From contig NZ_JACWFG010000008.1 in NCBI RefSeq assembly GCF_019749295.1, forward strand, positions 1 through 64,000: DNA of 64,000 bases. Reading direction: 5' to 3'. Below, piece after piece: positions 18,798 through 28,055 of the stretch. Position numbers and translations under genes: made by a program. The stretch is from Neobacillus niacini. Lineage in GTDB: Bacteria; Bacillota; Bacilli; Bacillales; Cytobacillaceae. The notes under the pieces are model-generated. The model did not search any database, was not told the origin of the DNA, and was given only the letters and a program-made list of their open reading frames with translations. Numbering within the stretch: the first letter of the stretch is position 1; every line of letters begins with the position of its first letter.

Positions 18798-19909
18798 GGA
18801 TAGCACAAATCCGACTTAAAGTGATCACTATGCCACTGAAATCACCCTTCCATACACACTTAGGTAAAGTGATAGAACGTGAAGGAATCATCATAGAGGT
18901 AATGGATACAGATGGGGTTTCCGGATTTGGGGAAGGTGTGGCCTTTTCTACCCCATGGTATACAGAAGAGACAGTTAAGACCAGTCTACATATGTTAAGT
19001 GATATCTTAATTCCTTTGCTTATGAATAATCGTATTAAGCATCCTGAGGACGCAGCCATATTATTTAAGACTGTAAGAAGAAATAATATGGCTAAGGCTG
19101 GGTTAGAAATGGCCATTTGGGATTTGTATGCAAAAAGAAATTCCAAATCTCTTTCTAAGATTATTGGCGGAACGAGAGAACAAGTTGCTTCAGGTGTTGT
19201 AGTTGCAGTTGATTCACTCAGCAATGCTCTTAAAGAGATAGAAAACTACATAGGTGAGGGATATCAGCGCGTTAAGGTTAAAATAAGTCCACAACAGGAT
19301 TATTCTTTCCTAGCAGGTATTCGAAGTCATTTTCCCAATTTGCAAATAATGGCTGACGCTAATTCTGCTTATACATTAAAAGATCTTGATAGGTTAAAAT
19401 CCCTCGATGACTTTAATCTATTGATGATTGAACAGCCATTGGCAAGTGATGATATCATTCAGCATTCCTTGCTCCAAAAACAGCTAAATACGCCAATCTG
19501 CTTAGATGAGAGTATTGTAAGTTTTGAAGATGCAAAAAATGCGGTTGAACTGGGGAGCTGTAAAATAATTAATATTAAGGCAGGAAGAGTTGGGGGCATT
19601 CACGAAGCAAAAAGAATACATGATTATTGTCTTGATAAGGGAATAGAGGTTTGGTGTGGGGGAATGATTGAATTCGGAATTTCCCGAGCACATAATATTG
19701 CACTTGCTTCCCTGCCAGGCTTTACAATTCCAGGGGATATTTCCGCATCCAATCGATTTTGGGATGAAGATATTATTACACCAGAAGTTAGTATTGAAAA
19801 TGGATTTGTACATGTACCTGATAAGCCGGGTATTGGATTTGATATCAACAGAAACAGGCTGAAAGAAACTACTATAGCTGAAAGATTATTTACCTTTGAA
19901 AATAAATAA
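18794..19909 (+). CDS. menC: o-succinylbenzoate synthase MenC
   Basis: Enolase-superfamily dehydratase making o-succinylbenzoate. Expected residues are visible: the KVKI lysine pair, metal ligands in MADANSAY, MIEQPLA and CLDESI, and the second catalytic lysine in NIKAGRVGG. 371 residues. Last gene of the men operon, ATGA overlap with menE, followed by a terminator. The related N-succinylamino-acid racemases are alternatives on sequence alone; the operon decides for menaquinone synthesis. Confidence 0.94.
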   Translation: MRIAQIRLKVITMPLKSPFHTHLGKVIEREGIIIEVMDTDGVSGFGEGVAFSTPWYTEETVKTSLHMLSDILIPLLMNNRIKHPEDAAILFKTVRRNNMAKAGLEMAIWDLYAKRNSKSLSKIIGGTREQVASGVVVAVDSLSNALKEIENYIGEGYQRVKVKISPQQDYSFLAGIRSHFPNLQIMADANSAYTLKDLDRLKSLDDFNLLMIEQPLASDDIIQHSLLQKQLNTPICLDESIVSFEDAKNAVELGSCKIINIKAGRVGGIHEAKRIHDYCLDKGIEVWCGGMIEFGISRAHNIALASLPGFTIPGDISASNRFWDEDIITPEVSIENGFVHVPDKPGIGFDINRNRLKETTIAERLFTFENK

Positions 19910-19936
19910 ACCAGACCGAAAAAGTCTGGTTTATTT
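19904..19936 (+). terminator. Terminator of the men operon
   Basis: Arms AAATAAACCAGAC / GTCTGGTTTATTT with a 7-nt loop. It includes the menC stop codon and continues into a T-rich stretch. Confidence 0.88.
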
Positions 19937-19940
19937 TTAT

Positions 19941-20099
19941 TTATATATCTGAAGGTTCGAAGGTTTTACAATCAGTTTCACGGCTGTTATCAGCGGTCTT
20001 ACCTTTATGGCTGACAACATATATGCTATCAGCACTGCATTTATTTCCCTTTGCCCAGTAAGAGCAGTTGTTTACTTCACATAATACATCTTGTGCCAT
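19941..20099 (-). CDS. DUF1540-type small cysteine-rich protein (52 aa)
   Basis: A 52-residue protein starting MAQDVLCEVNNCSYW with four cysteines (C7, C12, C21, C44) spaced as in DUF1540 proteins of Bacilli, which are thought to bind a metal. Function is unknown. GAGGAG lies seven bases before the ATG. The stop codon sits at the foot of the menC terminator on the opposite strand. Confident as a gene, not as to role. Confidence 0.85.
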   Translation of the reverse strand: MAQDVLCEVNNCSYWAKGNKCSADSIYVVSHKGKTADNSRETDCKTFEPSDI

Positions 20100-20182
20100 T
20101 CGTATCACTCCTCAATTTAATTCGTAATACAGAAATAGCTTTTGATATTTACACGATTGTCATCCCTGTCAGTAACAGGAAA

Positions 20183-21133
20183 TCAATCATTTAATGCTGT
20201 TTTAAGTGACTTAAGGTTTTGTTTCATTAGTGAAAAGTATGTTTCATTTTCTTCAATATTTTCTTTTGTTAATATCCCTAAATTATGGACAGGTAATGCC
20301 TTTGCACCAATTTCTTCCTGAACAATTTCTGCTAATTTTGATTGTACGTTTTGTTCAAAGAGGATATAATGCAGACCAAGCTCATCAGCAAGTGAGATAA
20401 TATCTTCTAGTTCTCGTTGAGAGGGTTCGTTGGTTGTAGACAGACCAGAAATGCTAATTTCTTTTAAACCATACCGATGCTCCCAATAACTAAATGCTGC
20501 ATGGGTGACAAGGATATCTTTATGTTTTGCATTTTTTATTGTATCTTCAAATTCTACATTTAGTTGATCTAATTCATCCGCTAGCTGATGATAATTTTGT
20601 TCAAATACCTGTTTATTTCCGGGCATTTTTTCAACTAAAGAATCTTTAATGACAGCTGCCATTTCTTTTGAATAAATGGGATCAAGCCATACATGTGGAT
20701 TAAAATCTCCATGGTCATGTTTTTCATCTTCATGACCTTCTTCTTCATGCTCATGTTCTTCGGCAGATTCTAAATTTAAATCCTCTGCAACTGGAATCAG
20801 CAGGACATTTTCGTTTTTTAATGATGTTTTTGCTTTTTCAACGAATCCTTCTAAACCTAAGCCAATATAGAAAAATAAGTCTGAGTCAGCAAGTTTTATC
20901 ATATCCTTTTGGGATGGTTCAAAAGTGTGCTCATCCGCGCCTGGCGGGTAAATGGTGTTTACATTAACATGTTTACCTCCGATTCGCTCAGTAAAATATT
21001 GAATTGGGAATACAGTGGTATAAATCGATAACTCGTCATTCTCTTTCTGTGATTTCTCTTTTTCATTACTGCATGCAGTCATTACAAAACTTACAATTAA
21101 TAATATTATCGGGAATAAAAAGTTTTTTTTCAT
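20183..21133 (-). CDS. Zinc ABC transporter substrate-binding lipoprotein (ZnuA/AdcA-like)
   Basis: Cluster A-I solute-binding protein for zinc (less likely manganese). A signal peptide with lipobox (VMTAC, Cys near residue 21) anchors it to the membrane. A His/Glu/Asp-rich loop (about residues 130-150, several HE/HD repeats) followed by FNPHVWLDP is typical of zinc binders, as is the conserved EPSQ segment. 316 residues. No permease or ATPase gene is adjacent, so it must work with a transporter encoded elsewhere. A Zur-like operator lies 27 bp upstream. Confidence 0.9.
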   Translation of the reverse strand: MKKNFLFPIILLIVSFVMTACSNEKEKSQKENDELSIYTTVFPIQYFTERIGGKHVNVNTIYPPGADEHTFEPSQKDMIKLADSDLFFYIGLGLEGFVEKAKTSLKNENVLLIPVAEDLNLESAEEHEHEEEGHEDEKHDHGDFNPHVWLDPIYSKEMAAVIKDSLVEKMPGNKQVFEQNYHQLADELDQLNVEFEDTIKNAKHKDILVTHAAFSYWEHRYGLKEISISGLSTTNEPSQRELEDIISLADELGLHYILFEQNVQSKLAEIVQEEIGAKALPVHNLGILTKENIEENETYFSLMKQNLKSLKTALND

Positions 21134-21159
21134 AAGTTCTCCTTTGTTGTATGGACTAT

Positions 21160-21180
21160 AAACCGGAGTTATTACGATTT
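21160..21180 (-). promoter_or_regulatory. Candidate Zur operator
   Basis: Read on the minus strand the 21-bp site begins AAATCGTAAT, an exact match to one half of the B. subtilis Zur consensus. After a one-base centre it ends ACTCCGGTTT, matching 7 of 10 in the other half. It sits 27 bp before the start of the zinc-binding lipoprotein, where repression would be expected. Confidence 0.75.
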
Positions 21181-21349
21181 ATATTCGAAAAATTTTTGGA
21201 ATTCAAATTATATAAAATTGTGTAATACGGAACGATTCCGATTTCCTTATGTATCTTACAAAAAAAATCAACTAATTGCAAGCAAAATATTGTTTCATCC
21301 TTTTGTATTTATGTATGCTAATAGTAATCTAAAAAAAGGTGGGATAAAA

Positions 21350-21913
21350 GTGGCATTATTGAATGAAATACTGGATTATAATCAAAAATTTGTTGAGAGT
21401 CGTGAATATGAGAAATATGAAACAACAAAGTTCCCAAATAAAAAAACGGTCATTTTAACTTGTATGGATACAAGATTATTGGAGTTATTGCCTAAGGCTT
21501 TAAACTTAAATAACGGGGACGTAAAAACTGTTAAAAATGCTGGGGCGTTAGTATCTCATCCATTTGGAAGTATTATGAGGAGTATCCTTATTGCAGTATA
21601 CCAGCTGCAAGCAGAGGAAGTTCTAGTTATTGCTCACCACGATTGCGGGATGAGTGGATTAAAAGCTGAGCCGGTAATAGATAGTATGATGAGTCGAGGG
21701 GTAACCTCTGAAACCATTGATACGCTGACTTATTCAGGAATCAATATAAAAGATTGGCTTCACGGTTTCGATAATGTCACAGAAAGTGTCGAGCACAGTG
21801 TTGGAGTAATAAGAAACCATCCATTAATGCCAGAAGGTGTTCCGGTACACGGGCTCGTTATTGATCCAAAAACAGGAAAGCTTGATGTGGTTGTCAATGG
21901 ATATGAAATCTAA
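21350..21913 (+). CDS. ytiB: Beta-class carbonic anhydrase YtiB
   Basis: Hydrates CO2 to bicarbonate. The zinc ligands and catalytic dyad are visible in TCMDTRL (C38, D40, R42) and [13 protein letters not shown] start at 21350 gives 187 residues, the B. subtilis YtiB length, with AAGGTGGG six bases upstream. The longer frame from 21218 adds an AT-rich stretch with no ribosome-binding site. The stop overlaps the end of the convergent yidD gene. Confidence 0.9.
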   Translation: MALLNEILDYNQKFVESREYEKYETTKFPNKKTVILTCMDTRLLELLPKALNLNNGDVKTVKNAGALVSHPFGSIMRSILIAVYQLQAEEVLVIAHHDCGMSGLKAEPVIDSMMSRGVTSETIDTLTYSGINIKDWLHGFDNVTESVEHSVGVIRNHPLMPEGVPVHGLVIDPKTGKLDVVVNGYEI

Positions 21914-22137
21914 AACTCTTTTTTTTCAGGCACGTGATCAATTCCACCTGGATGAAAAGGATGACATTTAGAAATTCTCTTTATAGTCAGCCAGCCGCCC
22001 TTTAACGCACCAAATCGCTGAACTGCTTCTAGGCCGTAATGTGAACATGTGGGATAAAAGCGGCAGCTTGGCGGTTTAATTGGTGATATTACCACTTGGT
22101 AAAATCGAATAATGGAAATAAAGATTTTTTTAAACAT
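21910..22137 (-). CDS. yidD: Membrane protein insertion efficiency factor YidD
   Basis: Small (75 aa) peripheral membrane protein of the YidD family. The motif [19 protein letters not shown] with conserved cysteines and the C-terminal HPGGIDHVP are diagnostic. It assists YidC-dependent membrane insertion. ATG at 22137 is preferred over a TTG at 22152 because GGAGAG is seven bases upstream. Known as ytjA in B. subtilis, with the same neighbours. Confidence 0.92.
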   Translation of the reverse strand: MFKKIFISIIRFYQVVISPIKPPSCRFYPTCSHYGLEAVQRFGALKGGWLTIKRISKCHPFHPGGIDHVPEKKEF

Positions 22138-22279
22138 AGTTACACTCTCCAAACAAGATTACTTAAACCATATCATAGATAGAAAAAAACGTCTAAATTG
22201 TTAAATGTCTTAATGTTGATGAAAAAACTCGGGATTTATTGTATGATACTGTTTAGACGAACAAAAGGAGTGGAGAAGC

Positions 22280-22753
22280 ATGCCATCAGTAGAAAGCTTT
22301 GATTTAGATCATAATGCCGTTAAAGCCCCATATGTTAGACATTGTGGCGTTCATAAGGTAGGAAGTGACGGTATTGTTAATAAATATGATATCCGTTTTT
22401 GTCAGCCAAACAAACAGGCAATGAAACCAGATGTCATCCATACATTAGAGCATCTCCTAGCCTTCAATCTTCGTGCTCATGTAGAAAAGTATAATCATTT
22501 CGATATTATCGATATTTCACCTATGGGCTGTCAAACAGGCTATTATTTGGTGGTTAGTGGTGAGCCGACAGTTGAAGAAATTATTGACCTTCTTGAAGCA
22601 ACGATGAAGAGTGCAGTAGAGATAACTGAGATCCCTGCAGCAAATGAAAGACAATGCGGACAAGCAAAGCTTCATGATTTAGAGGGGGCAAAACGTTTAA
22701 TGCGTTTTTGGCTTGAACAGGATAAAGAAGACTTAAAACAAGTATTTGCTTAA
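22280..22753 (+). CDS. luxS: S-ribosylhomocysteine lyase LuxS
   Basis: Cleaves S-ribosylhomocysteine to homocysteine and the AI-2 precursor, recycling the product of S-adenosylmethionine methyl transfer. Metal ligands H54 and H58 lie in HTLEH with general base E57, and the third ligand is the Cys in ERQCGQ (about 123). 157 residues, full length. AAAGGAGTGG precedes the ATG. Monocistronic, with its own terminator. Confidence 0.97.
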   Translation: MPSVESFDLDHNAVKAPYVRHCGVHKVGSDGIVNKYDIRFCQPNKQAMKPDVIHTLEHLLAFNLRAHVEKYNHFDIIDISPMGCQTGYYLVVSGEPTVEEIIDLLEATMKSAVEITEIPAANERQCGQAKLHDLEGAKRLMRFWLEQDKEDLKQVFA

Positions 22754-22784
22754 ATCAAAAAGATTTAATGATGGAGTTAGATTA

Positions 22785-22818
22785 AAAAAATTCCTATTCG
22801 GTTGAATAGGAATTTTTT
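22785..22818 (+). terminator. Terminator of luxS
   Basis: Arms AAATTCCTATTC / GAATAGGAATTT with a 4-nt loop and terminal T-run. The foot overlaps the stop codon of the opposite-strand gene. Confidence 0.88.
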
Positions 22819-22981
22819 ATGGCCTTTTTTCGTCATCCTCATTCTGCTCGTTATTTAAATAAGGATTATCGTCAAGAGAATCTACTGTATGTTTAAATGA
22901 ATAGGCTTTTGAAGTTGTAATAACAGCAAGCAATAATACCACAATGATGATAATAATACTTACTACAAATATTGTATACAT
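22817..22981 (-). CDS. ytzI: YtzI-like single-pass membrane protein (54 aa)
   Basis: One hydrophobic helix (residues 4-22, rich in I and V), then TTSKAYSFKHTVD and an acidic tail. The start and length match B. subtilis YtzI. GGGAGGAG lies six bases before the ATG. Function unknown. Symbol given by resemblance and neighbourhood next to luxS. Confidence 0.78.
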   Translation of the reverse strand: MYTIFVVSIIIIIVVLLLAVITTSKAYSFKHTVDSLDDNPYLNNEQNEDDEKRP

Positions 22982-23032
22982 TCTTTCTCCTCCCTTTCCC
23001 CTCCTTATTTTAGCATGGTTTTACACTTTTTT

Positions 23033-23064
23033 TACAAAAAAAAAGAAACTGCATGTGCAGTTCC
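23033..23064 (-). terminator. Terminator for the minus-strand 85-aa gene
   Basis: Stem AACTGCA / TGCAGTT. On the minus strand it is followed by an uninterrupted T-run (A-run 23033-23044 on plus). Confidence 0.8.
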
Positions 23065-23087
23065 TATAAATCTCTGGTATGTATTAA

Positions 23088-23345
23088 TCAATGGATATTT
23101 CTTGGATAGTAAGTATGGGTGCGCTGTTGTCCGTATTCCTCTTGTGCAAACTTTCCTTTTAAGCTTTCAATTAAATAAAGCCCCATTAAATCATATAGTT
23201 CTTGTTTATCCATCTCTTTTATTAAATGGAGAAGATCCTCATGTGACATTTCTTCTAAGAAGGCGAATGCTAACATATCAATGTCCTCTTCATCACCCGT
23301 CAGCTTGTCTCGATACATCTGAAATAATTCATCGACCAATCTCAT
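23088..23345 (-). CDS. DUF6154-type small acidic protein (85 aa)
   Basis: Helical acidic protein starting MRLVDELFQMYRDKLTGDEED with a FLEEMSHEDLLHLIKEMDKQEL segment. It resembles a family conserved in Bacillus near luxS, which I recall as DUF6154; that family name is from memory. GGAGGTGAACGG precedes the ATG. No catalytic motif is seen and no function is assigned. It has its own terminator. Confidence 0.8.
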   Translation of the reverse strand: MRLVDELFQMYRDKLTGDEEDIDMLAFAFLEEMSHEDLLHLIKEMDKQELYDLMGLYLIESLKGKFAQEEYGQQRTHTYYPRNIH

Positions 23346-23584
23346 TTCCGTTCACCTCCAAAGAATTTTTTAAAAATTTTTTCCTTACTTATTCAATTCC
23401 CTTAATGATGAAAAATATCCTCTATGACTGAAGCAAAAATATCTTAAAATGTTCAAAATCCATTTTCTTAATATTATGACAATTATACATCATTCAGTTC
23501 TAAAAAATGAGTAGAAATCTGAAAAAGAATAAATTTTATTTGATTGTGGGAAATTTTAAATAATATAAGTAAGGGGATGACATA

Positions 23585-23908
23585 ATGGAAGAGCAAAAAA
23601 AGACCTATTATATAGACGTTGGGCATGGACAAATATCACAAAGTCCAACAGCTTCTGCATGGAGCTTTAAAATTCAAGCGAATGATGAAGAAATCACACA
23701 GTTAAGAGAGCTTTTTGATCAGAACTACTCGACGGAATGGAAAAACTTCTTTAGAGCCCATGTTCCATATGTTCAATATCACCATGATCGTGAAAATGAC
23801 TCATATGACAGCACCATTGATCAAGTGTATGGAATGATTTATAACCTTGGCGATGAAGAAGCAAAAAACCATATTAGGTCAATGAATATTTTACCTAATC
23901 AAGGTTGA
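23585..23908 (+). CDS. Conserved hypothetical protein (107 aa)
   Basis: Starts MEEQKKTYYIDVGHGQISQS and contains NYSTEWKNFFRAHVPYVQYHHDREND. Looks like a short soluble protein conserved in Bacillaceae; some genomes label relatives hydrolase without experimental basis. No membrane segment. GGGGATG lies shortly before the start. Followed by a clear terminator, so probably monocistronic. Confidence 0.8.
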   Translation: MEEQKKTYYIDVGHGQISQSPTASAWSFKIQANDEEITQLRELFDQNYSTEWKNFFRAHVPYVQYHHDRENDSYDSTIDQVYGMIYNLGDEEAKNHIRSMNILPNQG

Positions 23909-23914
23909 GAGAAG

Positions 23915-23949
23915 CGGGAAATCCTATTTAGAGGATTTTCCGTTTTTTT
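23915..23949 (+). terminator. Terminator after the 107-aa gene
   Basis: Arms CGGGAAATCCT / AGGATTTTCCG (one wobble pair) with a T7 tail. Confidence 0.88.
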
Positions 23950-23991
23950 CGATTATAATGAATGCAACAAGGGTTCTAAGGGAGAGTATGT

Positions 23992-24471
23992 ATGAAAGTT
24001 TTTTTTGATAAACTCGGCAACAAAGTGGAGCTATCACTCACAACCAATGCATTCCAGGAGCCAGTAAAGCATGTCCTAGTTATTTGTCAGTATAAGGGTG
24101 CTTGGTTCTTAACAAATCATAAGGTACGCGGTCTGGAATTTCCAGGAGGGAAAGTGGAAGAAGGTGAGTCACTAAAAGAGGCGGCTTGCCGAGAGGTTTA
24201 TGAAGAAACGGGTGCCATAATGGATGAAATGGCACAGATCGCTGAATATAAAGTAATTAAAGAAAATGAATCATTTGTGAAGGCCGTTTTTTGGGGCAAA
24301 GTAAAAGAGATAAGTAAATCGGCCAATTATCACGAAACAAATGGACCTGTAGAGGTTCAAGGAGATATCTTGCAATTCCGGTTTGGTAATGAGTACAGTT
24401 TCATTATGAAGGATGAAGTGATCTTAGAATGTATTCAGTATATATATAAACTTAATAACGAAAAAGAATAG
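23992..24471 (+). CDS. ytkD: Nudix hydrolase YtkD (nucleoside triphosphatase)
   Basis: 159 residues with a complete nudix box beginning GGKVEEGE and ending REVYEETGA. B. subtilis YtkD hydrolyses nucleoside triphosphates including oxidised guanine nucleotides and is a stress-induced mutation-avoidance enzyme. ATG with GGGAGAG upstream. Convergent with the ABC transporter genes; a loose inverted repeat joins the two 3' ends. Confidence 0.9.
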   Translation: MKVFFDKLGNKVELSLTTNAFQEPVKHVLVICQYKGAWFLTNHKVRGLEFPGGKVEEGESLKEAACREVYEETGAIMDEMAQIAEYKVIKENESFVKAVFWGKVKEISKSANYHETNGPVEVQGDILQFRFGNEYSFIMKDEVILECIQYIYKLNNEKE

Positions 24472-24492
24472 CGACAAATATATAATAAGCCG

Positions 24493-25278
24493 CTATTCCT
24501 TGATAAGTTTTTTCTCTAATAACTCTACAAGCTGGTACATAATGGTAGCAACGACAGCAATCACCAGCAGTGATAAAAAGACGAGTGTGAAATTAAATAC
24601 TTGGAAGCCATAAATAATCATATAACCCAGGCCTCTAGAGGAAACTAGGAATTCACCAACAATGACACCAACCCACGATAAACCAACATTTACCTTTAGG
24701 GTTGAAATAATAGTTGGAAAGCTGGCAGGCAGGATAGCCTCTTTAAAACACTGAAAGCGATTTGCTCCAAATGTTTGAAGTACTTTTAAATAGTTAGGGT
24801 CCACTTCTTTAAAGGACGTATAAACGACGATGGTGGTAATAATCACGGAAATGATTGCACCCATTGCAATGATTGACGAATATCCTGGCCCAAGAGCAAC
24901 AATTAAAATTGGCCCTAATGCAACCTTAGGCATAGCATTTAAGATGACTAGATAGGGGTCAATAATCTTTGACAGCATTGGTGACCACCATAGCAGTGCT
25001 GCTAATAATGTACCAAGCAGAGTCCCTAATATAAAACCAAAAACTGTTTCTGTTAAGGTGACACCAAGATTGGACAGCAAGGTTCCATCATGGAATTTCT
25101 CTAAAAATAAATTCCAAATCTTAGATGGGGAACTGAACAGCAGCGGGTCAATCCAACGCTGCTGACTGGATAATTCCCAGCCTGAGAAAAAAACGATGAA
25201 TATGACACCCTGATAGAAACGTACCCATCTTTTTTCTATGCTTAGTGAATGTAAATAATTTTTATGGAGGAGGTTCAC
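24493..25278 (-). CDS. ytlD: ABC transporter permease, NitT/TauT type (YtlD-like)
   Basis: BPD-type permease with about six membrane helices and the cytoplasmic EAA-type loop ([21 protein letters not shown]). The GTG at 25278 directly after the ATPase stop gives 261 residues, typical for the family. An ATG at 25350 would overlap the ATPase gene by 71 nt and is disfavoured. Third gene of the SBP-ATPase-permease operon. Substrate is not determined by sequence; thiamine-precursor-like or sulfonate-like molecules are possible. Confidence 0.85.
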   Translation of the reverse strand: MNLLHKNYLHSLSIEKRWVRFYQGVIFIVFFSGWELSSQQRWIDPLLFSSPSKIWNLFLEKFHDGTLLSNLGVTLTETVFGFILGTLLGTLLAALLWWSPMLSKIIDPYLVILNAMPKVALGPILIVALGPGYSSIIAMGAIISVIITTIVVYTSFKEVDPNYLKVLQTFGANRFQCFKEAILPASFPTIISTLKVNVGLSWVGVIVGEFLVSSRGLGYMIIYGFQVFNFTLVFLSLLVIAVVATIMYQLVELLEKKLIKE

Positions 25279-25279
25279 A

Positions 25280-26056
25280 CTATTCTTTCCCTGACTCAAG
25301 TGACTCCAACTCCTTCCATATTGTCTGAAAAATACTAGAAAAAGTTTCATGGTTTCTTGCGTTAAAAGGCGACAAGCTTTTTAGTTCATCGGGCATTTCA
25401 AATACCTTATGAATCCTTCCCGGGCTTGGTGAAAAGAGTACAACCCGGTCACTCATGGCAATGGCTTCTCCGATATCGTGGGTTACAAGGATGGCTGTTT
25501 TTCCAAATTCGTCAAGCGTTTTCGACACTAGATCTTCGAGCTTTAACTTGGTCTGATAATCTAAAGCAGAAAAGGGTTCATCCAGCATCAGCAGTTTAGG
25601 TTCAGTGGCTAGGGTCCTAACCAAAGCTGCACGCTGGCGCATGCCGCCTGAGAGCTGTTTCGGAAGCTGCTTCTCTATACCGCCTAATCCTATTTGTTTT
25701 AACAAGTCTAAAGCTGCTCTTTTGGTTCCATCATTTAATTGATTTGATAATTTTAAACCGAGGAGGATATTTTCCTCTATCGTTTTCCAAGGAAATAGGT
25801 AATCCTGCTGAAGCATATAACCTATTTGATTTTTTAATCCTGATAAGGGTTTGTTTTCAAGTAATATGGTTCCATGGGTAGGCTTTATCAGCCCGGCAAT
25901 GATGGAAAGTAATGTTGTTTTCCCACAGCCGCTAGGGCCGAGGAAGGAAACAAATTCTCCTTCCTCAACTTGCAAAGTAATCTCGGAGAGGGCCGTGGTT
26001 GCAGAGGCTTTAGTAAAATAAGTGTGATGTACATCCTTAATAGCTAAAAAACTCAT
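25280..26056 (-). CDS. ytlC: ABC transporter ATP-binding protein (YtlC-like)
   Basis: 258 residues with Walker [10 protein letters not shown], signature [15 protein letters not shown], Walker [13 protein letters not shown] and the H-loop TLVTHD-type ILVTHD. Belongs to the nitrate/sulfonate/taurine importer ATPase group. The stop overlaps the context of the permease GTG start by one base, implying coupled translation. Upstream partner is the lipoprotein 21 bp away. Confidence 0.92.
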   Translation of the reverse strand: MSFLAIKDVHHTYFTKASATTALSEITLQVEEGEFVSFLGPSGCGKTTLLSIIAGLIKPTHGTILLENKPLSGLKNQIGYMLQQDYLFPWKTIEENILLGLKLSNQLNDGTKRAALDLLKQIGLGGIEKQLPKQLSGGMRQRAALVRTLATEPKLLMLDEPFSALDYQTKLKLEDLVSKTLDEFGKTAILVTHDIGEAIAMSDRVVLFSPSPGRIHKVFEMPDELKSLSPFNARNHETFSSIFQTIWKELESLESGKE

Positions 26057-26077
26057 ATGGACGGCCTCCCAAATTCA

Positions 26078-27094
26078 TTATTCTTCTGTCACTTTTTCTG
26101 CTATTTCTGTATTGACCAGTGTTTTATGATCAATTTCTTCTGGGAGCTCACCGGCTTCATCCATGATATCCTGAAGATTGTTCCATTCATCAACATCAAG
26201 GATTGGGTCAGTCGCAAATGATCCTTGCTCTTTGTAACGGTCTACCACTGTACTGATGAGTTCAACATCAGTGTCGGGAAAATAGGATTGAATTGCCTCT
26301 GCTACTTCGTCAGAGCTATGTGTTTCAACCCATTGCTGTGCCTTATATATCGCTCGTGTAAATTTTTCTACGATGTCTTTGTTTTCTTTCATGTAGCTGT
26401 CTTTAGTCATAAAAGTTGTATAAGGGACATGCCCTGATTCAGTTCCAAACGATGCAATAATATGTCCTTTACCTTCTTGTTCAAAGATGCTGGCTTGCGG
26501 TTCGAATAATTGAACAAAATCCCCTGTTCCGGAAGCAAAAGCACTCGCAATATTAGCAAAGTCTATATTTTGAATAAGATTTAAATCCTGATGCGGATCA
26601 ATGCCATGTTTCTTTAAAACAAATTCTCCAACCATCTGCGGCATACCGCCAGTACGCTGCCCTAAGAACGTTGACCCCTTTAAAAGATCCCATGAGAAAT
26701 TATCAATTTTTTCTCTAGACACAAGGAAAGTACCATCTGTTTGCGTTAATTGAGCAAAGTTTATGACTGGGTCATTTGAATCCTGAGCGTAAACATAAAT
26801 TGAAGTTTCAGACCCTACTAGAGCAATGTCGGCACCACCTGATAATAGAGCAGTCATGGTTTTATCACCGCCAAAAGCTGTAGTCAGTTCGACATCTAAG
26901 CCTTCTTCCTCGAAAAATCCTTTTGCGATAGCAACATATTCAGGAGCATAGAAGATCGAACGGGTAACTTCTACTAAACGCACCTTTTCGATTTTCTCTG
27001 TATCGTTCTTGTCAGTACCGTTACAAGCTGCAATGGAAAACATTAGAATCACAATGAGAAAGGATGATAAACACAATTTGAACCATTTTTTCAC
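26078..27094 (-). CDS. ytlA: ABC transporter substrate-binding lipoprotein, NMT1/THI5-like (YtlA-like)
   Basis: 338 residues with a lipoprotein signal peptide (lipobox SIAAC). The mature part carries the NMT1-like pattern FYAPEYVAIAKGFFEEEGLDVEL and ADIALVGSETS, seen in binding proteins for thiamine pyrimidine precursors and aliphatic sulfonates. AAAGGAGG lies seven bases before the ATG. No thiamine or sulfur riboswitch is visible upstream, so the ligand stays open. Confidence 0.88.
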   Translation of the reverse strand: MKKWFKLCLSSFLIVILMFSIAACNGTDKNDTEKIEKVRLVEVTRSIFYAPEYVAIAKGFFEEEGLDVELTTAFGGDKTMTALLSGGADIALVGSETSIYVYAQDSNDPVINFAQLTQTDGTFLVSREKIDNFSWDLLKGSTFLGQRTGGMPQMVGEFVLKKHGIDPHQDLNLIQNIDFANIASAFASGTGDFVQLFEPQASIFEQEGKGHIIASFGTESGHVPYTTFMTKDSYMKENKDIVEKFTRAIYKAQQWVETHSSDEVAEAIQSYFPDTDVELISTVVDRYKEQGSFATDPILDVDEWNNLQDIMDEAGELPEEIDHKTLVNTEIAEKVTEE

Positions 27095-27222
27095 ATTTAA
27101 ACCTCCTTTAAATACAGCTATATCTGGGCTATTGGCCTACCATATCGTATGAATGAGAAAAAAATGTGTGAATGCCTAGTTACATAAAATTTTTAAGCTG
27201 GAAATGGAAGGGTGAAATTTAG

Positions 27223-28014
27223 GTGTACAAACGAAATGAAATAATCATAGAGGCTCACCGTTTCCCTTCACCCAATCCTAGTGTGGAATTATGGGAAATA
27301 ACCTACCTATCCAATGGATTGAGGGTAAAAGGGATGCTTGCTGAACCGAAAAGTAAAGAGGTGTATGACGGCTTTTTATACTTGCGGGGAGGCATAAAGA
27401 ATGTTGGAAAAGTAAGACCTTCAAGAATTGCACAATTTGCCTCTGAGGGATTCATTGTATTTGCCCCATACTATCGGGGAAATCAAGGCGGAGAAGGTAA
27501 TGAAGATTTTGCCGGAGAGGATAGACTGGATGCTTTTGCTGCCTTTGAGCTTTTAAAAACAATATCGAGGGTGAGAGATATCCATGTATTTGGTTTTTCC
27601 CGTGGCGGTGTGATGGCATTGATGACAGGTCTGCAATTTCCTGAGACAGCTTCGGTTGTTACGTGGGGCGGGGTATCAGACATGACTTTAACATACGAAG
27701 AAAGAAAAGATTTGCGAAAAATGATGAAAAGGGTAATCGGTGGTACTCCAGGAAGGTATCCGGACAGATACCAAGAGCGAACTCCGCTCTATGAGCTTGA
27801 AAGCCTTACTGCCCCAGTTCTCATCATTCATGGGGTTAATGACAAGAATGTATCAGTTGAGCATGCCTACAGACTTGAGCGCAGACTTAGGACATTAGGT
27901 AAGCCGGTGGAATCCTGGTATTTTGATGAGTATACTCACTATTTTCCTCCTGGGGTAAACAGAAAAATTGTGAAGGATTTATGCCAGTGGATGAAAAATC
28001 AGATCAAAAGATGA
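27223..28014 (+). CDS. ytmA: Prolyl-oligopeptidase-family alpha/beta hydrolase YtmA
   Basis: 263 residues with nucleophile elbow GFSRGG (GxSxG), Asp region LIIHGVNDKNVS and His in EYTHYF, forming a complete serine-hydrolase triad. Related to the S9 family lacking a propeller domain. No signal peptide. GTG start with GGAAGGGTG upstream. Divergent from ytlA and followed by ytmB, as in B. subtilis. Substrate unknown. Confidence 0.87.
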   Translation: MYKRNEIIIEAHRFPSPNPSVELWEITYLSNGLRVKGMLAEPKSKEVYDGFLYLRGGIKNVGKVRPSRIAQFASEGFIVFAPYYRGNQGGEGNEDFAGEDRLDAFAAFELLKTISRVRDIHVFGFSRGGVMALMTGLQFPETASVVTWGGVSDMTLTYEERKDLRKMMKRVIGGTPGRYPDRYQERTPLYELESLTAPVLIIHGVNDKNVSVEHAYRLERRLRTLGKPVESWYFDEYTHYFPPGVNRKIVKDLCQWMKNQIKR

Positions 28015-28055
28015 TAAGATAATAGTAAGTCCAAATGCTAAAGGAGCGAAATACT

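Noticed and set aside
23015-23431. Plus-strand frame of 138 codons
   Set aside because: Runs antisense over the DUF6154-type gene, which has a good ribosome-binding site and terminator; codon content of the plus frame is unlikely.
26225-26437. Plus-strand 70-codon frame within ytlA
   Set aside because: Antisense shadow of a clear lipoprotein gene.
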